NCBI GenBank assembly: GCA_038363925.1
Contig: JAQQWL010000001.1
Coordinates: 248,001 to 312,000 of the forward strand
Reading direction: 5' to 3'
Source of the DNA: Apiospora phragmitis
Taxonomy: Eukaryota > Ascomycota > Sordariomycetes > Amphisphaeriales > Apiosporaceae
Length of the DNA stretch: 64,000 bases
Shown: positions 23,487 to 33,921 of the stretch, in pieces
Layout of the letters: every line of letters begins with the position of its first letter
Position numbering within the stretch: the first letter of the stretch is position 1
The notes under the pieces: generated by a model
Databases searched by the model: none
What the model saw: only the letters and a program-made list of their open reading frames with translations
Told to the model about the DNA's origin: nothing
Program-made: the position numbers and the translations under genes

Positions 23487-24716
23487 ATGGCTCCAACGAC
23501 TCTCCTGTCGCTCCCTCCGGAGTTACTGGCCTTGCTACCCGACCACCTGCACACCATCGAGGACCTCCTAAGCGCAGGCTCGACATGCCGGGCCCTGCGC
23601 CACGCCATGGACGCCGCGCGGCCGAGCGCTGTCCTACGGCTGGCGGCGGCGCAGACGCGCGTCTTCTTCCGGCCCTCGCCGCACTACCTCGTCATGGCGG
23701 CGGCGCGGGAGCTGGGCCACTGGGCGCGTCGGTCCGAGGCCAACGAGCAGCGGCTGGCCCTCGGCATGCGGGACGGTCTCGACGGCCTGCTCGAACTGGC
23801 CGTGGGGGAGGCGCGCTGCGGCCTGACGCTCGCCCGCATCCGCGAGCTGCACGAGATGCGCTTTTCCCTCATGAACCGCGTCACTGATATTATTGACAAG
23901 TGCGTCGGCGAGCAGTGGTACGCGCTCCCGGACTTCTGGGACGGCGGCGTCGACGACGCCTACACCATCAGCGCGGAGCCCTCGGAGACGCTGTTCCACC
24001 TCGCCATCTACGGCGAGCTGTTCGGGCCGGACCTGGACGCCCTGCTGGACCCGGACCGCCACGAGGGCCACCGGCCCCTCCAGCCCGCGACCCGCATTGA
24101 GTACGTCAAGTACGGCGTCCCGGACTTCGCCTGCCACTTGCACGGCGAGTACAATCCCCGCAAGACGCGCATCACCGCCCCGCCGGACCCGCGCCGCCTG
24201 GTCTACCCCGGGCCCCTACCGGGACAACGCCTACCGCGGGCCCAACCACAACCTCGCGCTCACCTGGACCATCAACAGCATCCGGTTCCGCCCCCGCCTG
24301 GCCGAGATGCGGACCGCCGTGGCGGGCTGCCGAGTTCCGGGAGGAGTACGACCCGGGGTGGTGGTACGAAGCCGAGGACTACGCGCACAATACCGAGTCC
24401 GGCGGGGACCCGGGCGACGCGGACTATCAGAACATATGGCGCCAGCGCATGTGGGGAGAACGTCATGGTCTGCCAGGGGCTCGAGGGCCTGCAGATGCTG
24501 TTGCTACCCGGAAAGGATGAGACGGAGACGGAGACGGAGACAAAGGCGTGGCAGCGGGAACGATGGGTCGAGAAGGTCCGCGCGTGGCGCCGGCATATCG
24601 AGAACCTGGCGCGCGAGCCGGCGCTCGTCAAGGTCGGGCGCCAGGCCACGCTCGTGTCGCCTTACCTTTTGGGCGATCTGCGTATCTGTGTCAGTGGATA
24701 CGTGTCCGGCTCTTGA
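23487..24716 (+). CDS. F-box-like domain protein
   Basis: The N-terminus MAPTTLLSLPPELLALLPDH, then LHTIEDLLSAGSTCRALRHA, has the LPxELL...L...D...L..C+.. pattern of an F-box, which would bind Skp1 in an SCF ubiquitin ligase. The remainder, Arg/Ala/Leu-rich with YVKYGVPDFACHLHGEY and WRQRMW, matches no family I can name; the target is unknown. I use the ATG at 23487 (the frame is open upstream). Three frame breaks, each an extra base: CCCC 24213-24216, about 24330 (CTGCC), and GGGG 24453-24456. Removing them gives 409 codons, ending LRICVSGYVSGS then TGA. The three shifts bring the frame back to where it began, so a naive single-frame translation looks intact at both ends but is wrong between 24216 and 24456. 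Single-exon gene, very GC-rich. Confidence 0.68.
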   Translation: MAPTTLLSLPPELLALLPDHLHTIEDLLSAGSTCRALRHAMDAARPSAVLRLAAAQTRVFFRPSPHYLVMAAARELGHWARRSEANEQRLALGMRDGLDGLLELAVGEARCGLTLARIRELHEMRFSLMNRVTDIIDKCVGEQWYALPDFWDGGVDDAYTISAEPSETLFHLAIYGELFGPDLDALLDPDRHEGHRPLQPATRIEYVKYGVPDFACHLHGEYNPRKTRITAPPDPRRLVYPGPLPGQRLPRAQPQPRAHLDHQQHPVPPPPGRDADRRGGLPSSGRSTTRGGGTKPRTTRTIPSPAGTRATRTIRTYGASACGENVMVCQGLEGLQMLLLPGKDETETETETKAWQRERWVEKVRAWRRHIENLAREPALVKVGRQATLVSPYLLGDLRICVSGYVSGS

Positions 24717-25125
24717 GCGTGTAAACTTACCCACGTAGAGTAACCTGCTAAGGCATAGGTACCAAATAAATCGCAAAACTACAGTTCTGGGTGTTGATGA
24801 TTGGGAAAGGATCGATTAGGCGTTAGTTTCTTTGTGACATTTGCATCTGTGAAATCTACAAGAAGGAATCGTATATTGTAGAAGAATATTTACCTGAACA
24901 TGTATACTTCAGTTCACTGGAAATCTCACACATATTGTAACAACTGAACCAATTGTAGGGAAGTAGAACAGACGTTATTACACAGCCCTAAGCATTTAGT
25001 AATTCTGAGTAAAGAATAAGCCATTGCATAAATGTGCACTAAGCTGTATTCCAGCTGATAATTCGGAAAACAAACAAAACAGTCAATACTTCCATAATAC
25101 TACACGTACTATATGTGTGTACCAT
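24717..25125. other. Intergenic, convergent 3' ends
   Basis: About 0.4 kb of AT-rich sequence between the stops of the F-box-like gene (+) and CnxE (-). AATAAA occurs at about 24765 (+). No gene seen. Confidence 0.55.
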
Positions 25126-27324
25126 CTATCCATTTCGAACGCCGCCCATCAAGAGCGCTTGTACCTTCTCTCCCCTTTTTCTTCGGCGCTTCCCCCGCCG
25201 GCAGGCATAACAGAGCATTCGCCCCCCTGAGGGACCCCACCTTGGAGCTCCTCTGGCCCCCCATGCTCGAAGCCAGGAGCGTGCCCTCCTGGCCCACGGT
25301 GACGACGGCGCGGTGGTATTCCGGCCGCCGCTTGTCGAGGGCGAAGTCGTGCGCCAGGGCGACGGTGACCGCCGTCAGCCCGGCGGGCGCCACGCCGCAC
25401 ATGCGATGCAGCGCCGGGAGCACGAAGAGGTGGAACGTGACGAGGGCCGAGGCCGGGTTGCCGGGCAGGGCGAAGACGACCTTGCGGACGCGCGCGCCCG
25501 CGTCGGTCTTGACGGGCACCGTGGCGAACGTGGTCGGCTTGCCGGGCTTCATGGCGACGCGCCCGAAGTGGATGGTGCCGCCCAGGGCCCGCTCGAGCGT
25601 GGGCTTGAGCAGGTCGAGCTCGCCCATGGACACGCCGCCCGTCGTGATGACGAGGTCGACGCGGCGCAGCGCGGCCCGGAGCGTCTCCTCGAGGGAGCCG
25701 GCCTGGTCGGCCGCGATGCCGAGGTCGGCGACCTCGAAGCCCCACTCGCGCGCCGCCGCCATCAGCGTGACGCGGTTCGTGTCGCGCACCTCGCCCAGGC
25801 GCAGCGCGCCGGGCCGGACGTGCTCAACGATTTCATCGCCTGTCGAGAGGACGCCGACGACGGGCCGGCGGTAGGTCGGGACCTCGCCGACGCCCACAGC
25901 CGCCAGGAGGCCAATCTCGCCGCCCACGGCCGAGATCTGCTCGCCCTTCCGCAGGATCAGGGAGTCGATCTGGATATCGCTGCCAACCTCCCGGATATTC
26001 TCGCCCTCCTGCACGTTTTCCGCCAGGATCTCGACCTCCTTTTCTTCTTTGCCGTCGTCCGTCAGGGTCTTCAGCACCGTGTCCTCCACCATGATGACGG
26101 ACGTAGCGTCCCGGTGGCAGAGGCGCGCCCGTGGTGATCCGGGCGATCTCGCCCTCCTTCAACTCCTTGGCTTCGCCCGGCGCGGCGTGCGATACGGACA
26201 CGACGGGGAACACGCCTTTCATGTTCCCATCTTTGGGGACCACCACCGCGTAGCCATCCACGATGCTCGCCCGGAAGGCCGGGACGTTCGCTTTGGCTTT
26301 CACGTCCTCGGCCAACAGAGAGCCTGGAAGGTCGCTGTCGACCTTGGACGTGACGATCTCGGGCGCGGGCGTGTGCTCCATGATCTGCCCGAGGGCTTCG
26401 TCTACCGCGAGCATGGGGTACGGCGACTCCCGATTCCTCCGGCTCAGCCCCAACGCCGGGTCGTTCGACATCGGGTTGGCGCTCGGGGCCGTGTGCCTGA
26501 CGAGGGCGCCATGGCCATGCCCGTGTCCGCCATGCGAATGACCGTGTCCGTGATCGTGCCCATGGGAATGTGCATGGCTGTGACCGCCGTGGGAGGAGTG
26601 AGAATGCCTGCGCTTCCCTCAGAAGGGGTGATACCCGCATCTGCCTCTAGTTTCTTCACGCCACCAACATGCAGACTTCTCGAGTTCAGGCCGGCTGCTT
26701 GGAGGCAGGCGTGCGGTAGGGTCTTCAGGATGGCCTGCAAGTTCTCCTTGGCGCCTTTGGGCGATCCAGGAAGCGTGATGATGACGGACTTATTCCTTAC
26801 TCCGGCGACCGGCCTCGACATCATGGCAACTTCCATGGTGTATTAGCTCAGGATCACAACCCAGTGCTGCAATGTCGAGAGACAATGACTACTCACAAGG
26901 TGTGACACTCAGAGATGCCGCAAGCATGCCGTGAACAATGCCCGGAGCTTGCTTGTGGAGCAACGCAGACACAGCCTGTGGAAATATTTAGTTACTTATC
27001 TAGTGTTCTCTCTTATCATGAAAATGTGAAGCATTAGTTACCTCGGGCGTGTGGTCAGCCACCGCGAACCCTGTACCTCCGGTGGTTAGGATCAGATTGA
27101 TACCCTCCGGCACGGCCACGTCGGCCCACAGCATGATCTGGCGCTGGATTTGTACCACAACATCAGGCACGATCTTGGTGTCCACAAGCTTCCACCGACC
27201 GCCTCCCACCTGCTCTATCACGTCCTTCAGGACGGCCCCTGAAGCATCCGTGCTGGGGTCTTTGGCCGCGGTGGTCGAGACGATCAGGAGAGCTACCCTG
27301 AGGGGGGGTCGATGATGCCGACAT
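25126..27324 (-). CDS. cnxE: Molybdenum cofactor biosynthesis fusion protein CnxE (MogA-MoeA, gephyrin-like)
   Basis: Two-domain enzyme for the last steps of Moco synthesis: the MogA-like (G) domain adenylylates molybdopterin and the MoeA-like (E) domain inserts molybdate. Exons are 27324-27042, 26976-26898 and 26829-25126. G domain: [55 protein letters not shown] linker follows with about 15 His in 35 residues (about 26510-26610), alternating His with Ser, Gly and Asp. E domain: [71 protein letters not shown]. Frame breaks: the seven-base homopolymer 27302-27308 (extra), CCC 26616-26618 (missing), about 26110 (extra, between TTGAPLPPG and [10 protein letters not shown]) and CCCCTTTTT 25172-25180 (extra). 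With these corrected the coding length is 2064 nt, giving 687 residues ending [10 protein letters not shown]. Confidence 0.94.
26510..26610 (-). other. Histidine-rich linker of CnxE
   Basis: Coding segment joining the two catalytic domains, with a run of His-Ser, His-Gly and His-Asp pairs (for example [19 protein letters not shown]). Such segments commonly bind Zn, Ni or Cu; here it could hold copper or another metal near the molybdopterin site, which is inference. Confidence 0.75.
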
Positions 27325-28091
27325 CTTTGCTGATCTGAGACCGACGGCAACGCAATCTCTCTTGGCGGATTGTTCACTTCACAGACAAGAACAACAAATC
27401 AGGAAAATATTAGAAACAAGAAGAGCCGCTGCCAGAAGGATACTTGGCTGTCTTATTGGGTGTTCAAGTGCTGGGCGGAGTTGCCGAGGACTTGCAGCAT
27501 TGTATGTGTAATCGACGGCAATAGGAGGGGTGCTGCCGATCTGAGGTGGGGTCTTTCTTCACTGTGAGCTTCTAGAAGATGCAACGGCAACGCAACCTGA
27601 CTTGGCCCAGGCAATTTGCAGTACTCAAGAGAATTCTGAAGGAACTTGGGTACAGATATTTTCTTCCATTACTTCCTCGTTCTTCTAGTGAAACAGCTTT
27701 TATCGATACCTCCAAGCAGTATCACCACTTTGCATGTCTATACCACCCTATGTTATGGGGAAGAGGCACTTACACGACCAAGCTGTGGAAGCTGTTTCGA
27801 CCCCCACTACAGAAGCTTAAACATAGAAGGATAGCTAACGATAAGATAGCGCCGAGCTGGACTGCTAACCATTCAACTTGGTCCCATAATTTCTTCAAAT
27901 AATCCATCAATTCTCATGCCTACTACAAAGTTCAAGGGACACCACCAACCCTCACAGCCCCTTATTTGCCATATTTTGAGTTGCAACCGGCGAGAACATT
28001 GCAGCGGCCCTAGCTATCTTAGTCATTTGATCTCGTTTTCCAGGATCAATTTTAATTTTGCATCTCCAAGTAACAAGCGACATCCCCCGCC
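27325..28091. other. Divergent promoter region, cnxE / POP5
   Basis: 0.77 kb between two start codons on opposite strands. Frames at 27579-27902 (+) and 27646-27834 (+) have no domain. No gene seen. Confidence 0.55.
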
Positions 28092-28732
28092 ATGGTCCGC
28101 ATCAAGGAGCGCTACCTCCTGGTGAACATCCTGTATCCCAGCGAGATCGGCGTCAAGCCAGGAGTTCCAGATGTAGTCGTCATCAACCAGCCAACAACCG
28201 ACAGGTTGACACCGCAGGCGCTGCTTAGGGGGATCCGCGCCGAGGTGGCCGATACTTTCGGCGACTTTGGCTCGGGTGCTCTCGAAGGTGGTGGTCTTCA
28301 AGGTAGGTCATGCCATATTGGGCTGTCCTCATACCAGGACTATTAGCTAACTTGATACCAGTCAAATACCTGTCAAATGCAACATCCACCTTCATCCTAC
28401 GCATTACAAGAGCGCAATATCGCATGTTGTGGACAGCGTTGACCTTCATGGACCATGTGCCTGTTAAGGATGGCAAGCCATGTACATTTCGCGTCGTCCA
28501 TGTCAGTGGTACTATCCGCAAAGTCGAGGAGGCAGCTATACGGCACGCCCGCAACCTGATGTTTGCCGTCAAAGACCAAGCTGGCGAGAAGGATAGAGCA
28601 GCGCTTGAAGCCATGTTCGATCAAGCAAAGCGAACCCGACAGGCGGCAAGAGCTGTCATGCCTACGCCGTTGAATGTTGAAGATGACTCGGGCGATGAAG
28701 ACATGATCGACATCAGTGACGATTGGAAATGA
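28092..28732 (+). CDS. POP5: RNase P / RNase MRP subunit Pop5
   Basis: Small protein of the nuclear RNase P and MRP ribonucleoproteins, which mature tRNA and rRNA. It starts MVRIKERYLLVNILYPSE, the diagnostic Pop5 N-terminus. Intron 28303-28361 (GTAGGT...CCAG). The second exon reads VKYLSNATSTFILRITRAQY, RMLWTALTFMDHV, CTFRVVHVSGTIRKVEEAAI. An acidic tail ends EDMIDISDDWK. 582 nt, 193 residues, with no frame break. The stop codon lies only 6 bp from the stop of GPN2 on the opposite strand. Confidence 0.95.
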
Positions 28733-28738
28733 GGGGTA

Positions 28739-29931
28739 TCACGTTCTATTGGATCTAACAATCTTAATTCCACTGTCACCAATGGGCGGCGGCAATCCGT
28801 CGTATGGGTCGTCGTCGTCGTCAGGAATCAACTCGGGCGTAGTTGCTCCCGTGCCGGAAGGGTCGGCATGTCCCATCCTTTTGGCTTGCTCTTCATCCTC
28901 CTCCTTCTCAGCCGCGTCGTATGCTTCCTTCGCGTCGACCCACCGCTCCTGAATATCCAGGGCTTCCATCATGGACGACTCATTACGCATCGCAACCTGC
29001 CACACGGTATCGTTGGCGCCCTCGGCACCTCCGAAGACATAACCGCCGGCGCGGTCTACGACGCGAAGGAGATGCATCATACTCTTCTTATCTCCACCGC
29101 CAGAACCTCGAAATGGACAAGCGCAAAGTTCTCGATCAAGTCGGCGACAGCTGAGTTCAGCCTGGCGAACTTTTCACTGCGCAATCCTGGAGCTTCATCT
29201 TCGAGCGAAGGGAGTAGATAGTTGAGGTCCTGCACTTCCGTGTAGTAATCGAGGTTGAAGGGCAAAGGGTCGTACGAGGAGAGTTTGTCGATCTTGGTCA
29301 GTACGTTGATATGGGGGAGATCCATCTGGAGCATGGCGCGAAGCGTGAGAAGTAGATTGGAGATGTAGAGCGACGGCTGGGTCAAGCAGAAGGAATCGGA
29401 GAGGTGTACTACAACCAGCTGCTCGGAATTAGCACCGTATCGGAGTGGGAGGAAGAAGCCGAGGGGTGAGCGCATACCCTATAACCCAGCTTCTGAAGCT
29501 TGAAGAAGATATTCCGTAGCGAGTTGTGATGGGTATAGAGTTCGACTTGTCCGGGACAGTCGAAGAGTACATATGAATCGCCCAGTTCCTTGAGGCCGTT
29601 CTCTAGCCACTCCATGTTGTGTTCGAGTTCTTCAAAGGCGTAGAGGATGCCGCCGTTCGGACCCAGTTGGTCGTCTGCCATGATCTCTTCCAGGGTGATC
29701 AAGTCGCGTATGTCCAAAGAGCAGGGATAGTTGGTTTTATCGTTCGCGGGATCGAGGTTGACAACGGAGCATTCTCTGCCTATAGCACTCATAAACTGGT
29801 GCACTATCATGACTGCGTTAGCGGGCTGGACTGCAGGAGAAAAAGGAGCTCGGAAGCTTTCACTCACTGCCATCGCAGTAGGTGCTCTTGCCCGCGCCTG
29901 GGCTGCCGAGCAGGAGCTGCGCAAAAGGCAT
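28739..29931 (-). CDS. GPN2: GPN-loop GTPase 2
   Basis: GPN-loop GTPases assist assembly and nuclear import of RNA polymerase II (and III). Exons are 29931-29868, 29803-29478 and 29418-28739. P-loop: MPFAQLLLGSPGAGKSTYCD. Then SVVNLDPANDKTNYPCSLDI, the GPN loop LGPNGGILYAFEELEHN, the G3 motif YVLFDCPGQVELYTHH, and the base-recognition motif NVLTKIDKLSSYDPLPFNLD. The C-terminus is DRAGGYVFGGAEGANDTVWQ then an acidic tail ending IKIVRSNRT. One frame break near 29092 (missing base) joins FEVLAVE to DKKSMMHLLRVV. Corrected length is 357 codons (356 residues). The gene is essential in yeast, so a real frameshift is unlikely. It is divergent from BUB3 and convergent with POP5. Confidence 0.95.
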
Positions 29932-30401
29932 ATTGAAGAAGCACTGCGAGCAACAAGTGATTTGGGGTTGAGTACGCTAGAAAAGAAGGAATTAAAGTCT
30001 TGGTAGACCAGTTAATATAGGGCCGAGTTAGTGATTGAGCCAATCTCGCAGATATGAGGAATGCGACAAGACCAATTCGATCATCAGTGGGAGTGGAATG
30101 GATTAAATGCCCCTCGCCTAAAGCTCCGGCAGTCAGTTCACTGGGTCTGCCCCTCCATGACCCAAACAGAGCTTCTGGAAGCAACGCCTACCAAATTTAG
30201 GCGGTGTTACTCAGCAGAAATAGGGGAGCAAGGGAGCTCTCTCAATTCATTGTTTATCGGCTGCGACTCCATTGAACCAGCACCATCCCATACCACCTAT
30301 AGCAACCACCGACACATTTGATAGCAGGAGCTCCAAATCGCAACTCTTGATCCCCGCTCCGACGACAACATCACAGACACACATAGACAGACTCCATAAT
30401 C
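29932..30401. other. Divergent promoter, GPN2 / BUB3
   Basis: 470 bp between the two start codons. No clear TATA and no gene; likely a shared bidirectional promoter. Confidence 0.5.
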
Positions 30402-31682
30402 ATGGCGCCAAGTATGTATCCATTCAAACCTCCCATTTCCCATGCATCGCAAACTGCTGACTTTTGGCTTCTCTTAAGCAACACAATTTGAGCTCGCGCA
30501 ACCGCCAAACGATGCCGTCTCCTCCCTAGTCTTTGCGCCCGACGCGCCGACGCGCCTGCTGGTCTCCTCGTGGGATAAGAACGTCTACCTGTACGACACA
30601 CATACAACTTCCAAGAGCGCCGATGCGGAGGGCGGCGTCAGCCACGGCACGCTGCTGCGGACATACGAGCACCGGGCGCCCGTTATGGACGTGTGCTTCG
30701 GCGCCGACGACAACGAGGCCTTCACGGCGGGCATGGACTGGGAGGTCCGGCGGGTCGACCTCGAGAGCGGCGAGCAGACGACCGTGAGCAAGCACACGGC
30801 GCCGGTGCGGAGGTTGGTCTATAGCAAAGCGCACTGTGAGTTGTAAAAGCTTTCTTTTACATATGCCCAACCCCCCAAATTCACAGACAATGGCTAGCAA
30901 GATTACTTCTAGTCCCAGAAGAAGGAAAAAGGAAACTAACAATTGGTGTCTGACAAACAGCACTCCTCATCTCCGCGTCCTGGGATAGCACCCTCCACAT
31001 CCACAACCCGACGAACCCGTCCCTAACGCCGCTCACGGTGCCGCTCCCCGGCAAGCCGCACGCCATGGCCGCGTCGCCGTCGAAAGTGATCGTTGCCATG
31101 ACGTCGCGCCTCGTGCACATCTACGACCTAGCGACGCTGGCCGGGGCCCTCGAGTCGCAGAGCGGCGCCGCGCCGCCCCCCTGGCAGCAGCGCGAGAGCT
31201 CGCTCAAGTTCCTGACGCGCGCCGTCGCGGCCATGCCGTCCGACGGCGGCTACGCGACCTCGTCCATCGAGGGCCGCGTCGCCGTCGAGTGGTTCGACGC
31301 GAGCGCCGAGTCTCAGGCCCGCAAGTACGCCTTCAAGTGCCACCGCCAGACCGACCACGCCGCCGCCGCTGGCACCACCGACGTCGTCTACCCCGTCAAC
31401 GCCCTCGCCTTCCACCCCGTCCACTGCAACACCTTCGCGAGCGCCGGCGGCGACGCCACCGTCGCCCTCTGGGATGCCGAGGCCAAGCGCCGCATGAAGG
31501 TCTACCAGAAGTTCGCCGACTCCGTCGCCGCCGTCGCCTTCAGCGCCGACGGCCGCTTCCTCGCCGTCGCCGTCTGCCCCGGCTTCGAGACGGGCATGGA
31601 GGACTACAGCGGCGAGGGCCGCACCAAGATCGTCATCCGGGAGCTTGGCGAGAACGAGGCTAAGGGCAAGGGTGCCAAGTAA
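30402..31682 (+). CDS. BUB3: Spindle checkpoint WD40 protein Bub3
   Basis: Seven-bladed WD40 propeller that binds Bub1 and Mad3/BubR1 and phosphorylated kinetochore Knl1/Spc105. Exons are 30402-30411 (10 nt, MAP plus one base), 30479-30835 and 30961-31682; 1089 nt, 362 residues, no frame break. Blades are visible as NDAVSSLVFAPDAPTRLLVS, SWDKNVYLYD, HRAPVMDVCFGADDNEAFTA, ASWDSTLHIHN, SSIEGRVAVEWF, YPVNALAFHPVHCNTFASAG and DATVALWDAEAKRRMK. The TSSIEGRVAVEWFD motif and the FKCHR that follows are typical of Bub3 and its relative Rae1; the N-terminus and spacing fit Bub3. Very GC-rich third positions. The intact frame here shows that not every GC-rich gene in the window is damaged. Confidence 0.93.
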
Positions 31683-32302
31683 GCGGAGGAGACCTCTGGT
31701 CGGTCAGGATTACAGAGAAATCGGCAGTGGGCAGGCCAGACAATTTACTTGGTTACGTCAGAAGGATTCGGTGTATGAGATAATGGTATCTTCTCATTTC
31801 GGCATCCGTCGAAGATCCGAAGAGGCAATACCTTACAGGTGTGCACAAGAGCACTCCAATGGTCCTAACCAGATGCCTTCCCAATATAGAAATTGGGCAC
31901 CTCGGGGGAAACGGTACCGCGGATTCCGTCGTCATATCGGCCATAGAATTGGCGAGAGGAGTACTGTTACGTCACCTGGCGTGGGCGAATTGATGTTACA
32001 TGGCAGGCGAATCAATACCTGTCTTTGTATAAATAGGTGACAACTCACATGTATTGAGACGTGTTGGGACAACTACTAGAACGAGTTCTATGATCGATAC
32101 CTACTTGTAACACAGAACCTCTAGCTATCTGATAGTATTGTAACGTCTCCCAGGCTACTTTGAAGCATCTTGAAGTAACAAGGTTGCCAAAAATTGTTCT
32201 GCATGAACCCCCGGCCGACTGAGCTCATTGATGTAAATACGACCAATCTCCACCAGCACAATTAACGATGAAATACGGTTCCAAATTTGACGCGCTCCAT
32301 CT
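31683..32302. other. Intergenic, convergent 3' ends
   Basis: 0.62 kb between the stops of BUB3 (+) and the unknown gene (-). No gene or repeat seen. Confidence 0.5.
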
Positions 32303-33921
32303 TCACTTTCTTCCATCCTCTTCCTCCATCACGCCATCCTCGTACTCGTCGTACCCCTCGTCTTCGGGGAAAACGTGGTTGCCATGTTCGTCCCAGTAGG
32401 CTCCTGACAGACTAGAAGCTCTAGTAGAGGCATATGGGGCAGAATACTCCTCGTAGTCTCCATCCACTTGTGAGCCCTCCTCTATTCTTGACTCATCTTC
32501 TTCTTCATAGAACATCTCTTCCTCTTCATTTTCTTCTCCTGAGCCTGGGTCCTCCCGGGTATGAGGATTTGCGACAACAAGTTATCCTCGAGGAAGGTGG
32601 ATTTCACAACCTCTGAACTCCGGAAATTGGCAAAGTCCAGAGCTCCTTTTCTTGATCGAGGAACATACTTGATAGTACTCCGGCTATCTATCGATCGCCC
32701 GCGTTGTGGTACGAGTGTTGCCGGGATGCTGATTTCGGTATGATCATGCTTTGGTGCTTCCAAGTCTCTCTTGGACCTGGTCGACAAGGTGCAGTTTTCG
32801 AAATCTGCCTTGGTCGGCCAAGCTTCTTTCTGCCCACCCCTAAGAAGCTCGAGATTCTCGTAAATGCCAATACCTCGAGATCGTTTGTTTGAGGGACGAA
32901 GACTCGGGCTCCCTGTCTCATCAGTCTCCGTGGCCAATTTGCTCATTCGCGGCAGCGTTGATGATCTCTTACGCTTGCGTTTGCCTGTGGCATAGAACAA
33001 GAAGTCCGGAGCTGCTTCATCCTGGGAAAAGCCGTCCCCTGCACTCCATACAGGCTCGGGCTGGCTGGTGGCCTTTGGATACTTGTATTGCTCGGTGGAC
33101 GGCGTTTTGATGATGAAACCACCCTTGATCACGCGTACAGATTCGGTTTTAAGTACTTGTTGGTTTGCGGTATTAGAGGTTGTTGAAAGCTCCCCCAATA
33201 TCGTTCGTCTTGAGCGGCTCCTGACTCTGGATTTAGATCTTGGCGTGATGGGTCTTCCACGGCTACGGGTTCCAGGACGCTGGGAGGGGGGTGTCTCTGG
33301 AATTATTGTTACTTGCGAAAATGGTGTTTCTCGTCGCTGTGGACGTCCACGCTGGATCTCGGGTCGAATTGGAGACCGCACCGTTTGCGGCGGTTCGCTG
33401 GAGCGCTGACGTGGTGTATTTGGTATGACTACTGGATGCACGGGGCTCGAGCCATCGGAACCGACTCCCGTCTGAGTTCAGGAAATATACTTGCGGTAGT
33501 ATTATCTGCATGTTGTATCCCAGGGGTTCTAGTTGGCCGTTAGAGATAAGCCACTCAAGAGGAAACCACCCACTTTACCACCGAATATCTTCTCACGGTT
33601 GGCGACACGTATGATGGGTACTCACCTTGATCGTTGAGATCCTCCACAGCTTTCTGTCGAACCCCAAGCTCTTCGCTTACCTGAGTTAGCACGAACAGCG
33701 GGAGCGCTTTCAGCTCTGTCCAGACCAGCTACAGGGGCATCGCTTCCCTGACTCTGGGACCAGGTGTGCGAGGTTGACTTGTGGAATCTGGTGCGTCTAC
33801 GACCCCTGTTTGCCTGTGCAAGAGGCTGTGGCTGTGTATGCGGAAGAAAAGTAGAGACGGGGTCCCAGGAGCTGTTGATAGAGGGTATTCGTTGCAGGGG
33901 CCGTAGACGAGGATTCGTCAT
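32303..33921 (-). CDS. Uncharacterised protein with basic Arg/Ser/Pro-rich body and acidic tail
   Basis: I do not recognise a family. The likely start is the ATG at 33921 (MTNPRLRPLQRIPSINSSWD). A segment VSEELGVRQKAVEDLNDQ (about 33634-33690) looks helical and ends at a donor (GTGAGT, near 33625). A second exon carries VIPNTPRQRSSEPPQTV and an Arg/Ser-rich region (PITPRSKSRVRSRSRRTILG), then YKYPKATSQPEPVWSAGDGF, GKRKRKRSSTLPRMSKLA and IKYVPRSRKGALDFANF. The tail is acidic (EENEEEEMFYEEEDESRIEE) and ends VMEEEDGRK. The basic clusters would suit a nuclear, perhaps chromatin-bound protein, by inference. The frame changes near 33685, near 33480 and at about 32540-32570; one or two of these may be introns rather than errors. 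The exact exon model is uncertain, but coding character on this strand is clear. Confidence 0.62.

Noticed and set aside
25113..25874. 253-codon plus-strand open frame over CnxE
   Set aside because: Antisense shadow; the minus strand encodes MoeA motifs.
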